Shown: positions 33,410 to 43,567 of the stretch, one piece after another
How the letters are laid out: every line of letters begins with the position of its first letter
How positions within the stretch are numbered: position 1 is the first letter of the stretch
Source: JBCCGG01 sp039029395
GTDB lineage: Bacteria; Pseudomonadota; Alphaproteobacteria; Kiloniellales; JAKSDN01
Assembly: GCA_039029395.1 (NCBI GenBank)
Contig: JBCCGG010000018.1
Span: 36,977 to 100,976, forward strand
Direction of reading: 5' to 3'
DNA length: 64,000 bases
Translations under genes and position numbers: made by a program
Notes under the pieces: model-generated
What the model saw: only the letters and a program-made list of their open reading frames with translations
The model's database searches: none
Told to the model about the DNA's origin: nothing

Positions 33410-34567
33410 TTATGGGAAAAGTTTGACCACATCGCCGCTCTCGTCGCGCCCCCAGCGCTTGTAGAGTCCGACCTTCCTCAAGGTCGGCTCGTCGCTGGCC
33501 ACGAAAAGAATGATCGGCTGATCCGTCCCGTTGACGTGCTCGACCCAACTGCCGCCGGGCACCGCCACGGTGTCGAACTGCGCCCAATCGTGGCGCTCGC
33601 CATCAATCATCGAGTATCCCGGTGGGCCCTCGAAAGGCGCCACCAACTGGTTCGCGGTCTGCTTGAGCGGCAGGGTCCGCTCGCCCGGCCGAAGCAACTG
33701 CGCGAAGAACGTCATGGTCTGGAACACGGGCCCGCCGTTCGTCGGGTCGATGTACTCGATCTTCAAGCCGTCGTAGGGATCGCCGTCGGCGTCGGCGTTT
33801 TCGTCCAGAAACTCGCGCATGGGCGCCCAGCGATAGACGTACATGGGCGAGGCCGCGCCGGTGCCCCGGTCGTGCGGCACGAAATGGGGCTTTAGGCCGC
33901 CTCGGCCATAGATGAGCTTGGAATAGTCGGCGCCGAAGCGCGCGGTCTGCTCCATGCGCTTGGCCAGCTTGCCATCGGCCTCTTCCTTGTAATCGTGTTC
34001 GAAATAGACGGCATTCAAGGTCTCGACCAGCGGCAGGTCCAAGACCGACAGATTGATCGCCGGCTCGTCGCCTTTGTTGCCGTGGTTGTGCCAAGTATCG
34101 TGCGGCGTGAGCACCATGTCGCCCGGCCCAAAAACGATATCCTCTCCCTCGACGCCGGTGAAGTTCTGCGCGCCGGTCAAGCCGAAGCGGATGGCGTTGG
34201 GCGAGTGCCGGTGGGGTGGCATCACCTCTTGCGGGTCGTTGAGACGGTAGGCGGTGTACATGGTCGTGACCGATGCCCGGCGCGGCGCCAAGCCCGGATT
34301 GACGAGGATCAGCGAGCGGCGCTCGGAATCGGCCATGCTGACCAATTCGGCGGAGCGCTGCAAAAGCGGCCGGATGACCTCCGCGTAGCTCCAAACGAAG
34401 GGCACGGCCTTCGCGCTGTTCATCAGCTGCCGGACTTCGTCGTGATCGACCTTGGTCGTGGTCGCCCAGAAGGGGAACATGTGGGCTTTGTAGACGTCGT
34501 CGTAGAGGCCTTTTAGGGCCGCCTCGTGATTGCCGGCCTCATGTTCCGATGCGGTCTTGGTGCTCAT
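33410..34567 (-). CDS. Gentisate/salicylate 1,2-dioxygenase-type bicupin
   Basis: A 385-residue bicupin of the gentisate 1,2-dioxygenase family, non-heme Fe(II) ring-cleaving enzymes. The N-terminal cupin has the iron ligands His119, His121 (PPHRHSPNAIRF) and His160 (TWHNHGN), at the same numbers I recall for Pseudaminobacter salicylate dioxygenase. Arg83, Arg127 and His162, substrate contacts there, are also present. Position 104 is Tyr and 106 is Ala, as in gentisate rather than salicylate dioxygenases. It is the first gene of the ten-gene B6 operon, behind a promoter and operator. Proposed role: opening of the hydroxypyridine carboxylate ring. Substrate is inference. Confidence 0.8.
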   Translation of the reverse strand: MSTKTASEHEAGNHEAALKGLYDDVYKAHMFPFWATTTKVDHDEVRQLMNSAKAVPFVWSYAEVIRPLLQRSAELVSMADSERRSLILVNPGLAPRRASVTTMYTAYRLNDPQEVMPPHRHSPNAIRFGLTGAQNFTGVEGEDIVFGPGDMVLTPHDTWHNHGNKGDEPAINLSVLDLPLVETLNAVYFEHDYKEEADGKLAKRMEQTARFGADYSKLIYGRGGLKPHFVPHDRGTGAASPMYVYRWAPMREFLDENADADGDPYDGLKIEYIDPTNGGPVFQTMTFFAQLLRPGERTLPLKQTANQLVAPFEGPPGYSMIDGERHDWAQFDTVAVPGGSWVEHVNGTDQPIILFVASDEPTLRKVGLYKRWGRDESGDVVKLFP

Positions 34568-34588
34568 CGCGCGACAGCCCCTCCAAGT

Positions 34589-34611
34589 GAACCAATATCA
34601 AAATTGGTTTC
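34589..34611. promoter_or_regulatory. Candidate FCD-regulator operator in the bicupin operon leader
   Basis: GAACCAATATCAAAATTGGTTTC contains AACCAAT (34590-34596) and ATTGGTT (34603-34609), a perfect 7-base inverted repeat with a 6-base centre. Its first 13 bases are identical to 16752-16764 upstream of the FCD regulator. It lies between the promoter at 34641-34670 and the start codon at 34567, a position suited to repression. Confidence 0.6.
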
Positions 34612-34640
34612 GCTCCAAACCCTCGAACATCCTCTCCGAG

Positions 34641-34670
34641 ATCATAGCCTTGCCGCGCGATCAATGTCAA
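34641..34670 (-). promoter_or_regulatory. Sigma-70 promoter of the ten-gene B6 operon
   Basis: Read on the minus strand, TTGACA (34670-34665) is followed after 18 bases by TATGAT (34646-34641). Transcription would start near 34634, about 67 bases before the bicupin start. The candidate operator lies just inside the transcript. The rest of 34671-35034 shows no gene on either strand. Confidence 0.62.
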
Positions 34671-35034
34671 AGCCGCGCACTGGCGCAATCTCGTGCGGCA
34701 GGCAGGAGGTAGATACGCTACAGCATACTGATATAAAACAATAAACTGTAAGCTCAACAAAACTCACGCAACGGCAGGAAGGTCCGGTATGGGGGATCGG
34801 ACCATTTAATCCGCTGGCGTGATCATTATGCTATCGGCTGGAGCAAATCCGATCGACAAGCCGGAACCAAACGCCTTTCGCGCCATCTTTCCCCTGAATG
34901 GCGACGGCTCATGCACTGGTCATATCGTCTGCGCACCCGCCATGCTTCCTCCGTTTCAACACCCCGTGGTAGGTTCACTGCGCCTCGGCGACGGAACCTT
35001 TTGCCCGGACGTCGGGGGTATCGGAGGAAAAAGC

Positions 35035-35580
35035 GTGGGCTATTTCGACGCGCTCGCAAGCGGCGCCTTCAAGACCACCGAGGATGGGCGGCAGCTCTTC
35101 TTTCCCTGGGGCATATTGGGCCGTGGCTACCTCATCCCCAGCGAAGAGGAAGCCGACCGTCTGCGCCGGGCGATGGACAGCTATCTGAAGATTACCTTGC
35201 TTCTGGTACTGCCGGTCGCTCTTGCCGTCTTCACCTGGCTGGGATTTTGGAGCACCGCCATCCTTGTGGTCGCCGTCATCGTTCCGAGCATTTTTTGGAT
35301 GCGCAGGCAATGCCGCGATCTGCAACCAAGCGAAGAACGGGTGACGCTGAGCGAAAACCTCGCAGCCCAGGCGCGGGCCCATAGCGCGCTCAGCCTGTGG
35401 TTCTTGGAGCTCGTCTCGCTCGCCTTCGTCGCGCTCGGCGTGTTTCTTCTTGTAGCTGACAGCGGAAACTGGCCGATCGCCCTCGCCTCGATCACCTTCT
35501 TCGGCCTCTGCGCGGCCGTCTTCACGACGATGCTCTTGATCCGGCGCCGCGAGAGCCGTGGGCGGGGCCCACGGCTCTGA
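35035..35580 (+). CDS. Membrane protein of unknown function
   Basis: A 181-residue protein with four hydrophobic helices in two pairs (ITLLLVLPVALAVFTWLGFW; TAILVVAVIVPSIFW; LELVSLAFVALGVFLLV; LASITFFGLCAAVFTTMLLI). The N-terminal 50 residues (YFDALASGAFKTTEDGRQLFFPWGILGRGY) form a short cytoplasmic or periplasmic head seen in many small alphaproteobacterial membrane proteins of unknown role. GTG 35035 is chosen because GGAGG (35023-35027) lies at ideal distance; the frame runs back to 34819 without a ribosome binding site. It has its own strand and ends in a perfect hairpin, so it is probably monocistronic. Confidence 0.68.
   Translation: MGYFDALASGAFKTTEDGRQLFFPWGILGRGYLIPSEEEADRLRRAMDSYLKITLLLVLPVALAVFTWLGFWSTAILVVAVIVPSIFWMRRQCRDLQPSEERVTLSENLAAQARAHSALSLWFLELVSLAFVALGVFLLVADSGNWPIALASITFFGLCAAVFTTMLLIRRRESRGRGPRL
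35552..35578 (+). terminator. Perfect hairpin at the end of the membrane-protein gene
   Basis: AGAGCCGTGGGC (35552-35563) and GCCCACGGCTCT (35567-35578) form a 12-pair stem with a 3-base loop that overlaps the last codons and the stop. There is no T-run after it, so it is either a transcript-end stabiliser or a weak bidirectional terminator towards the convergent clpB. Confidence 0.45.
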
Positions 35581-35603
35581 CGGGTCTAACGCTTGGGGGG
35601 GCC

Positions 35604-38204
<2,601 letters not shown>

Positions 38205-38342
38205 ATGTCGTGCCCTCCTCGTGCGCAGCCGCTTCGCGCAGCCTGCGATCGACGATGCTAAAAGTTAAAGACGTTCCCCCCATGGCCTCCGAAGACAGCC
38301 AACAGCAGGGCAGCGGATCCCTCAGAAACCCGCCATATCTCC

Positions 38343-38371
38343 ATATGGGGGTGTGGCAAAAAAGACACAAG
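38343..38371 (-). promoter_or_regulatory. Sigma-32 (RpoH) type promoter of clpB
   Basis: On the minus strand CTTGTGT (38371-38365) is followed after 13 bases by CCCCCATAT (38351-38343), close to the heat-shock consensus CTTGAAA-N13-CCCCATnT. It would give a leader of about 130 bases to clpB at 38204, as expected for a heat-shock gene. Confidence 0.6.
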
Positions 38372-38482
38372 AGGGCAAAAAGGGTTAATTCCGTAGGAAG
38401 AGAGGCCGGCAGCGGTGGCGTCCTCGGGCCGCGGCCGGCAGGCTTGGCCGAGCCGCGCCGCCCCCTTAGGATTGCCCCCGCC

Positions 38483-39235
38483 ATGTCGATCACCGTCGCA
38501 GAGATCTGCCGCTTTCCGGTCAAGGGGCTGTCCGCCGAACGCCTGGAGGAGGTCACGCTGACGGCCAACAAAGGTCTGCCCGCAGACCGCGCCTTCGCCC
38601 TGGCCCACGGGGCCGTTGAGTTGGGGGCCGGGTGGCACTCCAAGGCCAATTTCCTGACCTTGGAGAAGCACGAGAAGCTTGCCCAGCTTCGGGTTCGCTA
38701 TGACGCGGAGGCCCAAGTCCTGGCAATCGACCGCGGCGGCAAGCAGGTGGTCCAGGGCCAGGTGGGCACCCCCATGGGCCGCATGCTGATCGGCCAATTC
38801 TTCGCCTCCTTCATGGCCGGCGAGACCCGGGGCACGCCGAAGCTCTTGGCCGCCAAGGACTTCTCCTACAGCGACCGCCAGGAGGAGCTGGTCTCGCTGA
38901 TCAACCTGGCCAGTGTGAGCGATCTGGAACGGGTGGTCCGGGCGCCGGTCGCCCCAGGGCGGTTTCGCGGCAACCTCTATCTAGAGGGCGTGGAGGCCTG
39001 GCAGGAAATGGCCTGGGCCGGCAAGACACTGACCCTGGGCGAAGCGCGCCTGGAGGTGCTCGAGCCGATCGGCCGCTGTGCCGCGACCAATGTCGATCCG
39101 GAAACCGCCGCGCGGGACCTCAACCTGCCGCTCACTTTGACGCGCGGTTTCGGTCACCGCCAGATGGGCGTCTACGCCCGAGTCGCCCAGGGCGGCAGGA
39201 TCGCCACCGGCAACGAGATAACCTTAAATTCTTAG
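38483..39235 (+). CDS. MOSC domain protein
   Basis: A 250-residue protein with an N-terminal beta-barrel MOSC_N part (EICRFPVKGLSAERLEEVTL, DRAFALAHG) and a C-terminal MOSC domain (about 115-240). The key cysteine stands in GRCAATNVDPET, the family site that handles sulfur or molybdenum-cofactor ligands. Eukaryotic relatives (mARC) reduce N-hydroxylated compounds; the bacterial substrate is unknown. ATG 38483 starts the homology; the longer upstream frame crosses the clpB promoter. Its stop is two bases from the convergent DUF4167 gene. Confidence 0.85.
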   Translation: MSITVAEICRFPVKGLSAERLEEVTLTANKGLPADRAFALAHGAVELGAGWHSKANFLTLEKHEKLAQLRVRYDAEAQVLAIDRGGKQVVQGQVGTPMGRMLIGQFFASFMAGETRGTPKLLAAKDFSYSDRQEELVSLINLASVSDLERVVRAPVAPGRFRGNLYLEGVEAWQEMAWAGKTLTLGEARLEVLEPIGRCAATNVDPETAARDLNLPLTLTRGFGHRQMGVYARVAQGGRIATGNEITLNS

Positions 39236-39237
39236 GC

Positions 39238-40101
39238 TTAAGCGCTGACTTCCTCGGTCTCGCCCTTATCGCCGTCGGTTTCCGAAGACTCCTCTGGGGC
39301 AGCCTTCTTCTTGCGCGTGGCCTTGGTGGCCGTCTTCCGGGTGGTTCCGGTGCCCGCCGCGCGCTTGGTCTTGGGGCGCCCGCGCCGGGGCGCCGGCGCG
39401 GCCTCGGCCTTCTCTTCCTCAGGCGGATCGATCGGGATCGCCGGTGGCAGGGCCACGGGGGACTCGACCTCCGCCTCGGGCTCGGCCTTTACCGGTTCAG
39501 GCGGCGTCGCCTCCGCCTTGGGCTCGGCCTGGGCCGTCTCGGCGGCCGGGCGACGCTCGGCGTCTAGCGGCAATTCAGGGTCCCGATTGGATGGCCGGCC
39601 GCCCCGCGGTTCGCGCCGCCCCCGGCCCTCGGAGCCCCGCTGATCGCCGGACGGCCGGGCCGATTCGCCCGACTCCGACCGGCGCTCTGCCGGGTTGCGG
39701 TCGTGGCCATTGCCAGCGTTGCCGGCATTGCCCGAGCCCGACTCGGGCCAATCCACGTGCGGCTGCTCGTCGCCCCCGTAGGGCCGATTCGGCCGGCCGC
39801 GATTTTCGTCCGTATTCGCCCGCTGCGCGTCACTCGCCGGTGCCGCCCGTTGGGGATCGGTCGTGTCGTTCATGATACGGAAGTAGTGCTCGGCGAACTG
39901 GAAATAGCTCTCCGCACCGACGCGATTTCCCGCTGCCGTTGCATCTCGAGCAAGGGCCAGATACTTCTCGTAGACCTGAGGCGCATTCCCACGGATTCGC
40001 ACATCCGGACCATGACTGTCGTAGATCTGCGCTCTCGGTGAAATGTGCTGCTTACGGTTCGGTCGGCCTCGCAGCCGCCGTGAGTTGTTTCCTTGTCTCA
40101 T
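39238..40101 (-). CDS. DUF4167 domain protein
   Basis: A 287-residue alphaproteobacterial protein. The conserved DUF4167 block is the first about 80 residues: a basic start (NNSRRLRGRPNRKQ), then YDSHGPDVRIRGNAPQVYEK, YLALARDATAAGNRV and AESYFQFAEHYFRIMND. The remainder is low-complexity, rich in Pro, Glu, Arg and Ala, with a lysine-rich tail (TKATRKKKAAP). The composition suggests an RNA- or ribosome-associated protein, but no function is established. It conventionally follows prmC in this order, supporting the taxonomic placement. Confidence 0.88.
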   Translation of the reverse strand: MRQGNNSRRLRGRPNRKQHISPRAQIYDSHGPDVRIRGNAPQVYEKYLALARDATAAGNRVGAESYFQFAEHYFRIMNDTTDPQRAAPASDAQRANTDENRGRPNRPYGGDEQPHVDWPESGSGNAGNAGNGHDRNPAERRSESGESARPSGDQRGSEGRGRREPRGGRPSNRDPELPLDAERRPAAETAQAEPKAEATPPEPVKAEPEAEVESPVALPPAIPIDPPEEEKAEAAPAPRRGRPKTKRAAGTGTTRKTATKATRKKKAAPEESSETDGDKGETEEVSA

Positions 40102-40308
40102 AGCTCCGTTACTTCAAAACGGATGACATAAACTCGCATCCCTTAAGCCGTCGCCCTCAAGGCGAACCTGCGAGCAGTTTGGTCACGAACTCTGTCTGGA
40201 GGACCAATCGCATCCCTTTAGGACACTCGGGCCCCTTAGGCCCTGCCGATCAACCTAGTCGTGATCGCCCGCTATTCCAACACTTTTTTTCTCAACCCCC
40301 GGAGCGCT

Positions 40309-41193
40309 TCACGAGCCCGTCTCCCGGGATTTTCGCGCCAACAGGCAGCGCTCGACTCCAGCCAGATCGCGCTCTCGTCCAATGATACAAAGGCCCGCCG
40401 CCGTCAAGAGGCTCGATACGGCATTTGCCTGGCCATGGCCGATCTCCAGGGCGAGCAGCCCCCCCGCCGCGAGCAGCCCGGCCGCCTGGGGAATCATCCG
40501 GCGATAGGCCTTTAACCCATCCGCGCCGCCCGCCAGGGCTTGCCGTGGCTCGTAAAGCGCCACTTCCGGGGCCAGCTCGGTCAAATCACCGTCCCTTATA
40601 TAGGGGGGATTACTAACGATCACTTGCCAACTGCCGGAAATTCCCTCAGTCCAATCGCCGAGCTTGAAGGCAGCGCGCGCCGCCAAACCCAGCGTCGCCG
40701 CGTTCCCGGACGCGGTTTCGACCGCACCAGGCGCGATGTCCAGGCCCAGGCCGCGCGCTTCGGGCAGCTCCCAGAGCAGCGCCAGCAGGAGGCAACCGCT
40801 GCCGCTGCCCAGGTCGAGAATCTCCAGATCGCCGCCCTTTGGCCCGATTTCCCTGAGCACGGCCTCGACCAGGATCTCGCTTTCAGGTCGGGGGTCGAGG
40901 GTGTCGGGCGTGATTTCGAAGGGCAGGCTCCAGAACTCCCGGTAACCGAGGATGCGCGACACCGGCTCGCGCCGGCCGCGCCGCGCCACCAGGGCTGCGA
41001 ACCGCCGCTGGGCAACAGGCGCCATGGGGCGCTCGGGATAGCCGATAATCTGGTCGAGCGTCACGTCGAGGGTGTGGCTCAGCAACAGGCGGGCGTCCCG
41101 CCGGGCCTCCTCGATTCCGGCTGCGCGCAGCTCGGCAGCGGCCCAGCGCACGGCGGACGCGATATCGGGTAACTCCATCAGCGTTAAAATCAC
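40309..41193 (-). CDS. prmC: Release-factor glutamine methyltransferase
   Basis: A 294-residue SAM-dependent enzyme that methylates the GGQ glutamine of peptide release factors. The N-terminal helical domain is followed by the Rossmann motif ILDLGSGSGCLLLALLWELP and the substrate-recognition motif VSNPPYIRDGDL (NPPY). Start is GTG 41193, whose bases overlap the prfA stop (GTGA); an internal ATG five codons later is also possible. Translational coupling with its substrate gene prfA is typical. The 207 bases beyond 40101 hold no recognisable gene. Confidence 0.93.
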   Translation of the reverse strand: MILTLMELPDIASAVRWAAAELRAAGIEEARRDARLLLSHTLDVTLDQIIGYPERPMAPVAQRRFAALVARRGRREPVSRILGYREFWSLPFEITPDTLDPRPESEILVEAVLREIGPKGGDLEILDLGSGSGCLLLALLWELPEARGLGLDIAPGAVETASGNAATLGLAARAAFKLGDWTEGISGSWQVIVSNPPYIRDGDLTELAPEVALYEPRQALAGGADGLKAYRRMIPQAAGLLAAGGLLALEIGHGQANAVSSLLTAAGLCIIGRERDLAGVERCLLARKSRETGS

Positions 41194-42266
41194 TGCAGGT
41201 CGGCCAGGCGGGCGGCCTGGTCCTCGGCAATCAGCGCCTCGATCACCTCGTCGAGTGCCTCGCCGTTCAAGACCTTATCGAGCTTGTAGAGGGTGAGATT
41301 GATCCGGTGATCGGTTACGCGGCCTTGGGGAAAGTTGTAGGTCCGCACACGTTCCGAGCGGTCGCCGCTGCCGACCTGGGTGCGCCGGTCGTCGGCCCGG
41401 GCTTGGGCCAGCTCTTGGCGCTGGTGGTCGTAGAGTCGGGCGCGCAGCACCTTGAGCGCCTTGGCCTTGTTCTTGTGCTGGGACTTTTCGTCCTGGCAGC
41501 TGACCACCACGCCAGACGGCAGATGGGTGATTCGCACCGCGCTGTCCGTGGTGTTGACATGCTGGCCACCGGCACCCTGGGAGCGGAAGGTGTCGATGCG
41601 CAGGTCCTTGTCCTCGATCGCCACGTCGACCTCCTCGGCTTCGGGCAGGATCGCCACGGTCGCCGCCGAAGTGTGGATCCGGCCGCTCGATTCGGTGACC
41701 GGCACCCGCTGTACCCGGTGCACGCCGCTCTCGAACTTGAGCCGGGCGAAGACCCCCCGGCCCGAAATGCTGGCCGAGGCTTCCTTGGTGCCGCCGATGC
41801 CAGTATCCGACAGGCTCAAAATCTCGAACTTCCAGCCGTGCAGTTCGGCATAGCGCTGGTACATGCGCAGCAGGTCCGAGCCAAAGAGCGCCGCCTCGTC
41901 GCCGCCGGTGCCGGCGCGCACCTCCAGGATCGCGTTGCGGTCGTCGGCCTCGTCCTTGGGCAGCAGCAGCACCTTCAAGCGGTGCTCGATGTCCGGCAGG
42001 CGATCGGTCAGCTCGGCCGCCTCCTGATCGGCCAAGGCGCGCATCTCGTCATCGGATTCGGAGTCTGCCAGCAGCGCCTCGGCGTCGGCGATCTCCGAGA
42101 GGATCTTGTCTCGCTCATCCAGCAGCTCGACCAGCGGCGTCAACTCGGCGAACTCCTTGAGCATGGCGGCATAGTCGTCCGAGCTTGGGTCGCTGTGCTC
42201 GGCGACGGTATGGCGCAGCTCGTCGTAGCGGGCGCTTACCTTGGCTAGACTCTCGTCCAAGCTCAC
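41190..42266 (-). CDS. prfA: Peptide chain release factor 1
   Basis: A 358-residue class I release factor reading UAA and UAG. The GGQ motif lies in RSQGAGGQHVNTTDSAVR and the anticodon-like tripeptide region appears before it (ASISGRGVFARLKFE). The coiled-coil N-terminal domain and C-terminal helices (NFPQGRVTDHRINLTLYKLD) are complete. It overlaps hemA by four bases upstream and prmC by four bases downstream, giving a tightly coupled hemA-prfA-prmC operon. Confidence 0.97.
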   Translation of the reverse strand: MSLDESLAKVSARYDELRHTVAEHSDPSSDDYAAMLKEFAELTPLVELLDERDKILSEIADAEALLADSESDDEMRALADQEAAELTDRLPDIEHRLKVLLLPKDEADDRNAILEVRAGTGGDEAALFGSDLLRMYQRYAELHGWKFEILSLSDTGIGGTKEASASISGRGVFARLKFESGVHRVQRVPVTESSGRIHTSAATVAILPEAEEVDVAIEDKDLRIDTFRSQGAGGQHVNTTDSAVRITHLPSGVVVSCQDEKSQHKNKAKALKVLRARLYDHQRQELAQARADDRRTQVGSGDRSERVRTYNFPQGRVTDHRINLTLYKLDKVLNGEALDEVIEALIAEDQAARLADLQ

Positions 42267-43558
42267 GTCTCGTCGTCCTTCTTGTCCTTGTCCGGCTCGT
42301 CGATCGGAAAGAGCTTGGCCAGGGCCTCGGTCATCTGCTCGGCCTCGGGCCGGTTCTCGGCGGCCATGCCGCGCAGGGTCTTGCTCGGCCCGTGCAGCAG
42401 CCGCTTTATCAAGAGGCGCGTCGCGCTCTCCGCGTCCAGCTTACCTTGGGCCAGCACCTGGTCGCGCACCCACTCGAAATGGCCGCGCAAGTGGGCGACC
42501 GCCGGTACCGCCGCGCGCTCGGCCGCCTGGCGGTGAAGCGCCGCGATCTCCTGATCGACCAGGCGCCAGGCCGCCCGCTCGCTCTCGGCGCGACCGCTGC
42601 GGCCTTCGCGCGCGACAGCCTCCAGATCGTCCAGATCGTAAACGAAGGCGCCGTCGAGCTCTTGCACCGCCGGCTCAATGTCGCTCGGTACCGCCGTGTC
42701 GATGAAGAATATCGGCCGCCGTCGGCGCCGGCGCAAGACCTCCTCGACTTGCTCCGCGCTCAGGCTATAGCGCCCCAGCCCGACCGCCGAGACCACGATA
42801 TCGGCCTCGCCAAGCGCTTCCAAAAGCTCCTCCCAAGGCCGAAAGTGGCCCTCGATGCGCCGGGCGACCGCCTCGCTGCGCGCGGCCGAGCCGTGCACCA
42901 CGGTGATGCCGGCGACCCCAGCCTCGCCCAAATCTGCGGCCATCAACTCGGACAGCTCACCCAATCCGATCAACAAGCCGCGGCAGCCGGCCAGGTCGCC
43001 ATGAAGCTGGCGGGCGACCTGGAGCGCGCAGGCGACCAGGGTCACCGGGCCCTGGGCCAGGGGCGTCTCGCTGCGCACCCGCTTGGCGGCGCCATAGGCC
43101 ACCTGCAGGGCGGTCTCCAAGGCCGGTCCGGTCAATCCCGCCGCCCGGGCCTGGCGGTGGCTCTCCTTGACCTGGCCGAGCACCTGGGGGTCGCCGACCA
43201 GCTGGCTGTCGAGCGCAGCGGCCACGGCGAAGAGGTGGCGCAGCGCGGCCGGGCCCCGATGTTCCACCAACTGGTCGTCGATCAACTCGGGCGCCGCCTC
43301 GACCCATTGGGAGAAAAGGGCCCGCAACTCTGCCCCAGTCGCCGCGGCGTCATCAGTGAGCGTGACGATCTCGAAGCGGTCGCAGGTCGCCAAGAGCAGG
43401 GCTTCGCCGATGCCGGCACGGCGCAGATCCTCGAGATAGGGCGCCGGCTCAATCGGCTCGGCCATCAGCCGGTCGCGCAGGGCCTGGGTCGCGGTACGGT
43501 GGCTGGCCCCGATGATCAGGAGCCGTTCCGTAAAATGGGAAGGCGTGGGCTCGGCCAT
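42263..43558 (-). CDS. hemA: Glutamyl-tRNA reductase
   Basis: A 431-residue NADPH enzyme making glutamate-1-semialdehyde for tetrapyrrole synthesis by the C5 route. The catalytic cysteine is in LLATCDRFEIV (usually TCNR). The NADPH domain shows GLGELSELMAADL in place of the more usual GAGEMG, and IVVSAVGLGRYSL. A C-terminal dimerisation helix is present. Alphaproteobacteria mostly use the ALA synthase route, so a HemA of this type is notable but not unknown in the class. It starts nine bases after hisS ends and overlaps prfA. Confidence 0.85.
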   Translation of the reverse strand: MAEPTPSHFTERLLIIGASHRTATQALRDRLMAEPIEPAPYLEDLRRAGIGEALLLATCDRFEIVTLTDDAAATGAELRALFSQWVEAAPELIDDQLVEHRGPAALRHLFAVAAALDSQLVGDPQVLGQVKESHRQARAAGLTGPALETALQVAYGAAKRVRSETPLAQGPVTLVACALQVARQLHGDLAGCRGLLIGLGELSELMAADLGEAGVAGITVVHGSAARSEAVARRIEGHFRPWEELLEALGEADIVVSAVGLGRYSLSAEQVEEVLRRRRRRPIFFIDTAVPSDIEPAVQELDGAFVYDLDDLEAVAREGRSGRAESERAAWRLVDQEIAALHRQAAERAAVPAVAHLRGHFEWVRDQVLAQGKLDAESATRLLIKRLLHGPSKTLRGMAAENRPEAEQMTEALAKLFPIDEPDKDKKDDET

Positions 43559-43567
43559 GGCCGCCGA

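Noticed and set aside
40102..40308. A tRNA or small RNA in the gap between DUF4167 and prmC
   Set aside because: No cloverleaf, T-loop GTTCRA or strong hairpin with T-run is visible.
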